6,879 nt of DNA from an uncultured Ruminococcus sp. Lineage in GTDB: Bacteria > Bacillota_A > Clostridia > Oscillospirales > Ruminococcaceae. Positions within the stretch are counted from its first letter, which is position 1. Every line of letters starts with the position of its first letter. The notes under the pieces were generated by a model. It did not search any database. It was not told where the DNA came from and saw nothing but the letters and a program-made list of their open reading frames with translations. A program made the position numbers and the translations under genes. This document shows positions 1-5,320 of this stretch, one piece after another. The stretch is taken from positions 1-6,879 of the forward strand of contig CALFMA010000649.1 in the NCBI GenBank assembly GCA_937880065.1, read 5' to 3'.

Positions 1-160
1 AGGGCATCTCTAAAAACTCGTTTGATTAAAGAAAAAACAGATAGGTATGACAGCTACAAGGAAACCTTCCGAAGGCGTGCTGTCGCACTCCAAGGGAGGT
101 TGACGCAGCAGATGTCGTGCTTAGCTGTTTTTTCTAAAAAGGGGTTTTTAGAGATGCCCT
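1..160. mobile_element. MITE-like non-autonomous element with 17-bp terminal inverted repeats
   Basis: The first 17 bases (AGGGCATCTCTAAAAAC) are the exact reverse complement of the last 17 (144-160). Inside them a second perfect 11-bp arm pair (AGAAAAAACAG at 30-40 with 125-135) continues the pairing after a small asymmetric gap. The interior holds further short stems: GACAGC 49-54 with GCTGTC 79-84, CCTT 65-68 with AAGG 72-75, and CTCC 88-91 with GGAG 95-98. No credible reading frame is present. Small size, perfect ends, strong folding and intergenic position just past a stop codon fit a miniature inverted-repeat transposable element mobilised in trans. The parent transposase family is not identified. 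The left boundary coincides with the window edge, so a target-site duplication cannot be seen and the element could extend further left. The alternative is a structured RNA or intergenic repeat of non-transposon origin. Confidence 0.7.
134..151. repeat. Local hairpin CTAAAAA-GGGG-TTTTTAG inside the right end of the element
   Basis: CTAAAAA (134-140) and TTTTTAG (145-151) are perfect complements around a GGGG loop. This stem competes with the long-range pairing of the right terminal repeat to the left one, so the end can fold locally or with its partner. Read on the plus strand the second arm supplies a short T run, but no T tract follows the stem on either strand. It is therefore a poor terminator by itself. 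Confidence 0.6.
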
Positions 161-161
161 T

Positions 162-214
162 ATACCAATCCCTAAAATATTGGTAGACAAATCTGATGTT
201 TTCGGGATTAGTAT
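162..214 (-). terminator. Possible 3'-end hairpin of the hpt-ldh-lipoprotein operon (weak)
   Basis: ATACCAATCCC (162-172) pairs with GGGATTAGTAT (204-214) over 11 positions, with one G-U pair on the minus-strand transcript. The loop is 31 nt. The upstream arm contains the TAA stop of the lipoprotein gene (208-210). A nested alternative pairs TACCAAT (163-169) with ATTGGTA (179-185). No T tract follows on the minus strand, so this is not a standard intrinsic terminator. It may protect the 3' end, or termination may occur within the adjacent repeat element. Confidence 0.3.
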
Positions 215-1329
215 TGTATACTTATAGCACACATATTATCGTATTTGCTGTAGCTTACTTTTTCACCTATGTCAGCATATTCTGTAAGAGTCCATAAATC
301 TCCGTTATCGAAAAGATTGGTAAAGGCATCACGATATGCCTGCTCTGAGGCAAACATAAGCTCAACTTTTCTTTCAGTCGGAGAGGACATAAGAGCCGTT
401 CCCACATCTTCTGCAATATAAACAGTAAGATAACTGTTATAACGGACAAAATAATTCTGATCCATAGAAAAACACGTAGGAACGAAAAACTGATTCTTGT
501 GCAGTATACGATTTTTATTCATATGCATATCATCAATAAGAAAATATGTATGATTTACAGGATTTGACTCGTCATCAGTATCATCCCATGTAACGTCAAG
601 CCAGTAATATATATTGTCTATCATGACATAATTCCAAGCATGACCGACACTTTCGCCGTTTTCATCGGCAACATCACCTGTGACAACTCCACAATCAATA
701 CCAAGACGCTTCATAACATAAGAAAAAGCATTGGCATATCCGCCGCAGACAGCATCTCCAAGAACAAGACACCCATAGGCTGTATCCCATGTGCCTATTT
801 CTTCTACGCCCATTTTAGCTGTTGAATATACGGTATTATTGGCAATGTAATCATGGACATATAATGCCTTTTCAAAGTCGTCCAATCCCTGGGGCATTGA
901 CGATAAAATTTCATTTGAGGCAGCTTCGATTTCATAAAGTTTATTCAGAATAACCTGCGAATCATAAGCATCAGCACCGTGAAAACTAACCGTAGTTGTA
1001 AAGCTTTCAGGTGAACCCGATATTGTTGTTTTTGTTACATAATATTCATAGTCAATCCAGTAATATTCGGGGAAATCATGTCTGATACGATTTAACGCTG
1101 CTGTAAGAACATCATCTTCAAGCCTTCCGTCAAGGTCAATAAGCAGATTTCCCTTTGCCATTTCCTGAGTAAGACCGTCGTAAATCGCCTGCTCGTCCAT
1201 ATATACATCTGATACAGCCGTTTCCTGCTCCTCTGATATTGAGGGTGTATAATCAGAAACGGTTATATCTATACAGCCGACAAGAAATACTGATGATACC
1301 CATGCCGCAGCTATTTTCAACAGTTTCAT
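208..1329 (-). CDS. Transglutaminase-like domain lipoprotein
   Basis: Predicted membrane-anchored, extracytoplasmic protein of 373 aa with a transglutaminase-like (papain-fold) core. The N-terminus MKLLKIAAAWVSSVFLVGC is a lipoprotein signal peptide ending in an LVGC lipobox, so Cys19 should be lipidated after signal peptidase II cleavage. The core shows the expected catalytic triad in order: Cys195 in AVCGGYANAF, His230 in GHAWNYV, and Asp245 in LDVTW. Residues from about 20 to 145 and from about 270 to the end match no family I recognise. The family includes cysteine proteases, peptidases and crosslinking enzymes, so the substrate is not predictable; cell-wall peptides or secreted proteins are plausible. 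The ATG start has GAAAGG at 1336-1341 six nt upstream and lies 16 nt after the ldh stop, so it is probably the last gene of the hpt operon. Confidence 0.88.
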   Translation of the reverse strand: MKLLKIAAAWVSSVFLVGCIDITVSDYTPSISEEQETAVSDVYMDEQAIYDGLTQEMAKGNLLIDLDGRLEDDVLTAALNRIRHDFPEYYWIDYEYYVTKTTISGSPESFTTTVSFHGADAYDSQVILNKLYEIEAASNEILSSMPQGLDDFEKALYVHDYIANNTVYSTAKMGVEEIGTWDTAYGCLVLGDAVCGGYANAFSYVMKRLGIDCGVVTGDVADENGESVGHAWNYVMIDNIYYWLDVTWDDTDDESNPVNHTYFLIDDMHMNKNRILHKNQFFVPTCFSMDQNYFVRYNSYLTVYIAEDVGTALMSSPTERKVELMFASEQAYRDAFTNLFDNGDLWTLTEYADIGEKVSYSKYDNMCAISIQY

Positions 1330-1345
1330 AAATTTCCTTTCAGCG

Positions 1346-2296
1346 TCAGATTACGCCCTCAAAGCTTTTATCAAGAATATCAACAGAATTGCGGAAACTG
1401 TCAAGTTCCTCATCTGTAAGAGATAACTCAATAACCTCCTTGACACCGTTTCTGCCGATTATACATGGAACTCCCGCAAATACGTTCTTGCAGCCGTATT
1501 CGCCGCAAAGTTTTGCTGAAACGGTAAGAACGCTGTTTTCATCGCCTAAAATAGCCTTAACAATACGTGTTATAGCCATTCCTATGCCGTAATAAGTTGC
1601 ATTTTTAGCCTCAATTATCTTATATGCGGCAGTACGCACCTGCTCCTCGATTTTCTTTAAATCCTCTGTGCAGTAGCCGTTGCACTTATCCTCAAGAAGT
1701 TCGGAAATACGCTTAGTTCCAAGGAGCATTTGTGAAATTGGAGAAAACTCGCTGTCACCATGCTCACCCATAACATATGCGTGAATATTTTTAGGGTCAA
1801 CCATAAAATAATCGCCTAAAAGATAACGCAGACGAGCAGTATCAAGAGAAGTTCCCGTACCGATTACCCGTGCCGCACCAAATCTTGAAAGTTCATATGT
1901 TACTCTTGTCATTATGTCAACAGGATTTGTAGCAACAAGGAATATACCGTCAAATCCCGATTTTACAACGGGAGTTATAATTGAACGGAAAACGTTGGCA
2001 TTACGCTGTAAAAGGTCAAGGCGAGTTTCGCCCTCTTTCTGTGCGACACCTGCGGCAATTACAATAATATCAGCGTCCTTGCAGTCGCTGTATTCCCCTG
2101 CATAAATTCTCATATTTGTTTTACCGAAAGCAAGACCGTGATTGAGGTCCATAGCCTCTCCCTCGGCACGTTTTTTATTTATATCAATAAGTACAAGTTC
2201 ATTGCAGATTCCGCCCTGATTTACAAGAGCATATGCAAAACTCATACCAACCATACCCGTACCTATAAGCACTACTTTTCTTTTTCCTGTATTCAT
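1346..2296 (-). CDS. ldh: L-lactate dehydrogenase
   Basis: Cytoplasmic NAD-dependent enzyme interconverting pyruvate and L-lactate, regenerating NAD+ in fermentation. The 316-aa length is typical of bacterial L-LDH. The Rossmann motif GTGMVG is at 12-17 and the NAD-ribose acidic residue is Asp38. The active-site loop VAQKEGETR carries Gln86, which marks lactate rather than malate specificity (malate enzymes have Arg here), and Arg92. Further catalytic positions are Asn124 in ATNP, Asp152 and Arg155 in LDTARLR, and His179 in GEHGDSE. GTGTSLD replaces the commoner GSGTxLD, a mild variation. The ATG start has AAGGAGA at 2301-2307, and this site overlaps the TAA of hpt, so translation of the two is likely coupled across a 9-nt gap. 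A lactate dehydrogenase paralogue with other 2-hydroxyacid preference is possible but less likely. Confidence 0.95.
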   Translation of the reverse strand: MNTGKRKVVLIGTGMVGMSFAYALVNQGGICNELVLIDINKKRAEGEAMDLNHGLAFGKTNMRIYAGEYSDCKDADIIVIAAGVAQKEGETRLDLLQRNANVFRSIITPVVKSGFDGIFLVATNPVDIMTRVTYELSRFGAARVIGTGTSLDTARLRYLLGDYFMVDPKNIHAYVMGEHGDSEFSPISQMLLGTKRISELLEDKCNGYCTEDLKKIEEQVRTAAYKIIEAKNATYYGIGMAITRIVKAILGDENSVLTVSAKLCGEYGCKNVFAGVPCIIGRNGVKEVIELSLTDEELDSFRNSVDILDKSFEGVI

Positions 2297-2305
2297 AATT
2301 TCTCC

Positions 2306-2836
2306 TTATAACTCGGCAATATATGGCAGATTTCTGAAATAGTCGTTGTAGTCAAGACCATATCCCACAATGAAAGTATCGGGAATTGTAAAAAGCACAT
2401 AATCCGCCTTGAAATCAACTACACGGCGTTTAGGCTTGTCAAGAAAACTTACAACCTTAAAGCTGTGGGGGGATCTGCTTTTGAGGATTTCACATACTTT
2501 TTTAAGAGTTCTTCCTGTATCAACAATATCCTCGGCAATAACTACATTATATTCCGAAAGGTCCTTGTTAATATCAAGGGTAATATTCACATCACCGCAG
2601 GACTCAGAGCCTACATAGCTTTTTGCCACCATAAAGGCAATTTCGCAGGGAACATTGATTTCTCTTGCAAGGTCAGCTGCAAATACAAAGCTGCCGTTGA
2701 GAATGGAAATCAACAAAATGGGCTTTCCGTCGTAAAGACTTTCAACATATTTTCCTGCCTCTTTCACCTTTTCACGTATCTGCTCCTCTGTTATGATAAC
2801 CTTTTTTATGGAATTTATGTATTCTTCCTTATTCAT
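2306..2836 (-). CDS. hpt: Hypoxanthine phosphoribosyltransferase
   Basis: Cytoplasmic purine-salvage enzyme transferring the phosphoribosyl group of PRPP to hypoxanthine (and usually guanine) to give IMP or GMP. At 176 aa it has normal family length. The PRPP-binding signature is EDIVDTGRT at 102-110, with the acidic pair Glu102-Asp103 and catalytic-loop Asp106. The pyrophosphate loop is SILNGS at 44-49. The flexible loop SYVGSES is at 73-79. Lys134 in FLDKPKRR is the residue expected to contact the purine 6-oxo group. The C-terminus VGYGLDYNDYFRNLPYI is characteristic of bacterial Hpt. The ATG start is supported by AAAGGAAG at 2843-2850. It is the first gene after a strong promoter at 2869-2897 and is followed closely by ldh. 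Xanthine phosphoribosyltransferase is excluded by the overall motif set. Confidence 0.96.
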   Translation of the reverse strand: MNKEEYINSIKKVIITEEQIREKVKEAGKYVESLYDGKPILLISILNGSFVFAADLAREINVPCEIAFMVAKSYVGSESCGDVNITLDINKDLSEYNVVIAEDIVDTGRTLKKVCEILKSRSPHSFKVVSFLDKPKRRVVDFKADYVLFTIPDTFIVGYGLDYNDYFRNLPYIAEL

Positions 2837-2868
2837 TTTTTGCTTCCTTTCATAAAAACTATGTAAAT

Positions 2869-2897
2869 ATTATACAATAATTTCATATGAAAGTCAA
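2869..2897 (-). promoter_or_regulatory. Sigma-A type promoter of the hpt operon
   Basis: On the minus strand TTGACT (2892-2897, one mismatch to consensus) is separated by 17 bp from a perfect TATAAT (2869-2874). The expected transcription start is near 2862, giving a leader of about 25 nt before the hpt ATG, with room for the ribosome binding site and nothing else. The spacer contains the 12-bp palindrome TTTCATATGAAA (2881-2892), which overlaps the edge of the -35 box and could be an operator. Confidence 0.85.
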
Positions 2898-2911
2898 TAG
2901 CGAAATTGCTA

Positions 2912-2945
2912 TAAAAATAGCTGATGCCATTTTTTGACATCAGCT
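2912..2945 (-). terminator. Intrinsic terminator of the dockerin gene
   Basis: On the minus strand AGCTGATGTC pairs with GGCATCAGCT over 10 bp, including one G-U pair, around a 7-nt A-rich loop (arms 2936-2945 and 2919-2928). It is followed by ATTTTTA (2912-2918). It lies about 55 nt past the TAA at 3001 and just upstream of the hpt promoter, insulating the two transcription units. Confidence 0.87.
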
Positions 2946-3000
2946 GAATTTGTCGAAATATATACTTTTTGCATATACAAAACAACGGTATACAGTCAAT

Positions 3001-3714
3001 TTATTTGCTTGTGGATAACTCTGCATATTTTGCAAGAATTGCGGAAGAATCGGCGGAATTGATTATTCCGTCATTGTTGTAGTCAAACTGTGTCATATTT
3101 AAAGTAAGCTTTTTTCCTGTAGATGAATATGCATATGCAAGGAGTACATTTGAAGCATCAGAAGCAGTAATACTTCCGTCGCCGTCTGTATCTCCTGCTG
3201 TAATCTCGGGATAAATATAGCTTGATATTTCATAATCTCTGTAAAGTGACGCTTCTACAATGCTTTCAGCAGGTGCAGAAAAGCCAGGTAATACGTTCTC
3301 TATGTAGAATACCACTGTAAAACCGTTCAGAGATGTAAAACTATCCTTAATATCAGTTTCCTGCTCTATCGGCAATACAGACAAAGTACACCCGCTGTAA
3401 AATTCGGGAGCACCTGCACCTCTGTATTCTGTTGTATTTATCTCCATAACGCCCTCAGTTACACCAACATTGCGGATGTAATCCTTCTGCTTTATGCCAT
3501 ATACAATTAATGTATAGGTGTTTCCGTCGGGAATTGCGTCGAATTTCAAATCCTTGCCGTAAATAAATCCGCCGTCAGAAAAATCTTCTGTTTCCGATAC
3601 CACAAGGTCAAGAAATTCTTCCTTTGTCAGCTTGTCCTCTGCATTTGCTGTTACTACAGGTAACGAGGCTGTCAGAAGTACTGTTGAAATTATGCTGCTT
3701 AAAAATTTTTTCAT
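3001..3714 (-). CDS. Secreted dockerin type I protein, N-terminal domain of unknown function
   Basis: A 237-aa exported protein. The N-terminus (MKKFLSSIISTVLLTASLPV...) is a Sec signal peptide with a likely cleavage after ANA at residue 25. Residues 26 to about 170 form a compact domain I do not recognise, with a single cysteine (Cys109) and no visible glycoside-hydrolase or carbohydrate-binding motif. The C-terminus is a complete type I dockerin with two EF-hand-like calcium loops 36 residues apart. Loop 1 runs Asp175-Asp186 (DTDGDGSITASD) and loop 2 Asp211-Asp222 (DYNNDGIINSAD); both have acidic or Asn residues at positions 1, 3, 5 and 12, and each is followed by a helix. Dockerins bind cohesins on scaffoldins, so this protein should dock to a cell-surface or cellulosome-like complex. 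The ATG start is backed by AAGGAGG at 3722-3728. It is monocistronic, with its own promoter and terminator. Confidence 0.88.
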   Translation of the reverse strand: MKKFLSSIISTVLLTASLPVVTANAEDKLTKEEFLDLVVSETEDFSDGGFIYGKDLKFDAIPDGNTYTLIVYGIKQKDYIRNVGVTEGVMEINTTEYRGAGAPEFYSGCTLSVLPIEQETDIKDSFTSLNGFTVVFYIENVLPGFSAPAESIVEASLYRDYEISSYIYPEITAGDTDGDGSITASDASNVLLAYAYSSTGKKLTLNMTQFDYNNDGIINSADSSAILAKYAELSTSK

Positions 3715-3768
3715 AGTAATTCCTCCTTGATGTCTGTGTCGTTGGGCTTATTGTCTTATGATAGTTAT

Positions 3769-3797
3769 ATTATACATTATCTGGTGAAATATGTCAA
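3769..3797 (-). promoter_or_regulatory. Full-consensus sigma-A promoter of the dockerin gene
   Basis: On the minus strand a perfect TTGACA (3792-3797) lies 17 bp from a perfect TATAAT (3769-3774). The predicted start near 3762 leaves a leader of about 48 nt. The sequence resembles the hpt promoter beyond the boxes: both begin CTATTGAC and end TGTATAATAT. A promoter this close to consensus predicts strong expression unless it is repressed. Confidence 0.88.
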
Positions 3798-3835
3798 TAG
3801 TTTTGTGCAAATATCATTGCTTATTTTATATGAAT

Positions 3836-3861
3836 TATATATATATATATATATATATATA
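3836..3861. repeat. (TA)13 dinucleotide tract
   Basis: A 26-bp uninterrupted TA repeat lies in the gap between the amidohydrolase gene and the dockerin promoter, 38 bp upstream of the latter's -35 box. It is self-complementary and can extrude as a cruciform or slip during replication. The rest of this intergenic stretch (3862-3887) is AT-rich with no recognisable feature. Confidence 0.95.
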
Positions 3862-3887
3862 GTGTCCATATAATATTTCGATATAAT

Positions 3888-3919
3888 TAAGGGCGAATAA
3901 TATGAAATACTCGCCCTTA
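3888..3919 (-). terminator. Hairpin after the amidohydrolase stop codon, likely operon end
   Basis: TAAGGGCGA (3888-3896) and TCGCCCTTA (3911-3919) are perfect 9-bp complements around a 14-nt AT-rich loop, beginning 6 nt past the TAA at 3925-3927. The sequence after the stem on the minus strand is AT-rich (ATTATAT) but lacks a clean T run. Termination efficiency is therefore uncertain, and 3'-end stabilisation is an alternative role. Confidence 0.6.
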
Positions 3920-3924
3920 TCACT

Positions 3925-4731
3925 TTACTTATAAAATCTCTTGAAATTTTCTGAAAGAATCATTCTATTTTCTTCCTCGGTGAAACCAAGAGCGAAAAAT
4001 CTTTCAAGCTCCTCCGCAAAGTTCCACATCGGGAAATCACAGCCGAAAAAGCTGTTTTCAACGCCAAATCCACGTATTCTCTCCGCTGCCTTTTCCGCTG
4101 TCATAAATCCAAGGGAACTGCAAATGTCAATTCGGAGATTTTCAAAGCCTGTGAGCATTTCCTGTGCCTCGTCCCAACGGCAGTATCCGCCGATGTGAGC
4201 CGCCTGCAATTTGAGTTTCGGGAAATTCTCGCAGATTTTTCTTATTCTTGCAGGTGCTGAATGGTCGTATCTGGGGTCACCGCAATGGATAAGCAAGGGC
4301 AGTTCTCCCTCGATTACCTCATAAATTCTGAATGCTTCGGGAGAATCCGCATCAAAATTCTGAAAATCGGGGTGAAGTTTTACTCCGTGAAGTCCCAGTT
4401 CCTTAATCTGTGCAATATCCCCCTCAATATCCTCGGAAAGGGGATGAGTTGTGCCAAATCCGAAAAACTGGGGATATTTTCCACATTCCTCCGCAATAAA
4501 GCTGTTGATAACTCTAACCTGCTGAGGAACTGTTGCGGTGGAACATACGAGATATTCCGATACTCCCACAGCACTTCCCTCCTCGATAAGCTTTGAACTC
4601 ATACCGCAGCTATCCATTGCCAAATCGTAGAATTTACCCACGTTTGCCGTTGCTTTTTCCGCAATTTTTTCGGGGAAAATATGTGCGTGAGCGTCTATGA
4701 TTTCATACTTTTCAAGAATTTCACTTTTCAT
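3925..4731 (-). CDS. Amidohydrolase family metal-dependent hydrolase (COG2159 type)
   Basis: A 268-aa predicted cytoplasmic TIM-barrel hydrolase or decarboxylase of the amidohydrolase-2 group. Metal-ligand motifs appear in the usual order: HxH at His15 and His17 (IDAHAHIFP), Lys118/His120 in GVKLHPDFQ, His149 in LLIHCGD, His179 in AAHIGGY, and Asp232 in FFGCDFPMW. Family members hydrolyse or non-oxidatively decarboxylate small aromatic and carboxylate substrates; the sequence does not reveal which. I chose the ATG at 4731 because AAGGAAAG (4735-4742) sits just upstream and the conserved HxH strand then begins at a normal distance. An upstream in-frame ATG at 4815 would overlap the preceding gene by 71 bp and add a basic, non-conserved 28-residue extension. 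It follows the phosphatase gene by 13 nt and ends the four-gene run. Confidence 0.87.
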   Translation of the reverse strand: MKSEILEKYEIIDAHAHIFPEKIAEKATANVGKFYDLAMDSCGMSSKLIEEGSAVGVSEYLVCSTATVPQQVRVINSFIAEECGKYPQFFGFGTTHPLSEDIEGDIAQIKELGLHGVKLHPDFQNFDADSPEAFRIYEVIEGELPLLIHCGDPRYDHSAPARIRKICENFPKLKLQAAHIGGYCRWDEAQEMLTGFENLRIDICSSLGFMTAEKAAERIRGFGVENSFFGCDFPMWNFAEELERFFALGFTEEENRMILSENFKRFYK

Positions 4732-4734
4732 TTT

Positions 4735-4742
4735 CTTTCCTT
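4735..4742 (-). promoter_or_regulatory. Ribosome binding site deciding the amidohydrolase start
   Basis: AAGGAAAG on the minus strand lies directly before the ATG at 4729-4731, in the 13-nt gap after the TAA of the preceding gene. Neither upstream in-frame ATG (4752 or 4815) has a comparable site, so this motif fixes the shorter 268-aa protein. Confidence 0.75.
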
Positions 4743-4744
4743 CT

Positions 4745-5320
4745 TTATCCATTAAATTCTTTTTCAATAATGAGAAGCTCCTCTTTTTCAACGAGTTTAT
4801 GCCCCTCAAATCCAAGCCTCACCACATAGGGAAGATAATCGATAATTCGCAGAAATCCTTCTAAACCAAAGGATTTGTCATAGTAATTCATAATGGTGCT
4901 GAGTGCCGTTCCATGAGTGCCGAGAATAATATTCTCCCCCTCATGCTCGTCAAGAATTGCAGATATTACCTCAATATTTCTGTCCTGCACGTCTTTCAGA
5001 CACTCGCCGTCACTTTCGCTGTAGGTCATATCCGCCCAGCGTTTTTGGAACATTTCCATATTATTGCTGTTTTTGCCGTTTTTACGCTCACGCAAACGGT
5101 AATCCGTATGTATCTCCAGCCCATGCTCCTCTGCCGCCGCCTTTATTGTATTATAGCTGCGGATATAGGGGCTTGAAATAGCATAATCCAGCTTTATATC
5201 GTGGAGAACACGTACAACCTCTCCGCAGTCACGCTCCCCCTCTGCCGTCAGCGGACGGTTTGCAGGGTCGGGGAATTTGTAGTCAGGCTGTGCGTGACGG
5301 ACAAAATAAATATTCGTCAT
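4745..5320 (-). CDS. Histidine phosphatase family protein (phosphoglycerate mutase-like)
   Basis: A 191-aa cytoplasmic member of the histidine phosphatase superfamily, which acts through a phosphohistidine intermediate. The N-terminal signature is YFVRHAQPD with Arg8 and nucleophile His9. A second conserved arginine is Arg54 in SSPYIRSYNTI, the likely proton donor is Glu78 in RLRERK, and the second catalytic histidine is His136 in GTHGTAL. The sequence is shorter than glycolytic dPGM (about 230-250 aa) and lacks its RHGES motif, so a broad or specialised phosphatase is more likely than a mutase. The natural substrate is unknown. The ATG overlaps the nspC stop by one base (TAATG), with AAGGAGAG at 5327-5334 inside the nspC coding end. 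Translational coupling to nspC is therefore expected. Confidence 0.9.
   Translation of the reverse strand: MTNIYFVRHAQPDYKFPDPANRPLTAEGERDCGEVVRVLHDIKLDYAISSPYIRSYNTIKAAAEEHGLEIHTDYRLRERKNGKNSNNMEMFQKRWADMTYSESDGECLKDVQDRNIEVISAILDEHEGENIILGTHGTALSTIMNYYDKSFGLEGFLRIIDYLPYVVRLGFEGHKLVEKEELLIIEKEFNG

Noticed and set aside
1..160. Riboswitch or CRISPR-type repeat at the left edge
   Set aside because: There are no regularly spaced direct repeats, and I recognise no known riboswitch core. It also lies downstream of the neighbouring gene and not in a leader, and terminal inverted repeats fit a mobile element better.
1346..2296. Malate dehydrogenase instead of lactate dehydrogenase
   Set aside because: The specificity position in VAQKEGETR is Gln86, the lactate-type residue; malate dehydrogenases carry Arg there.
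2409..2866. Plus-strand open frames opposite hpt and other genes
   Set aside because: They lie antisense to well-supported conserved genes, show no recognisable motifs or good ribosome binding sites, and are best explained as chance frames.
4732..4815. Longer N-terminus for the amidohydrolase starting at the ATG at 4815
   Set aside because: It would overlap the phosphatase gene by 71 bp, adds a lysine-rich stretch not expected for the family, and has no ribosome binding site, whereas the ATG at 4731 has a good one.
4745..5320. Glycolytic phosphoglycerate mutase
   Set aside because: It has RHAQPD instead of RHGES and is clearly shorter than dPGM, so only the superfamily can be assigned.
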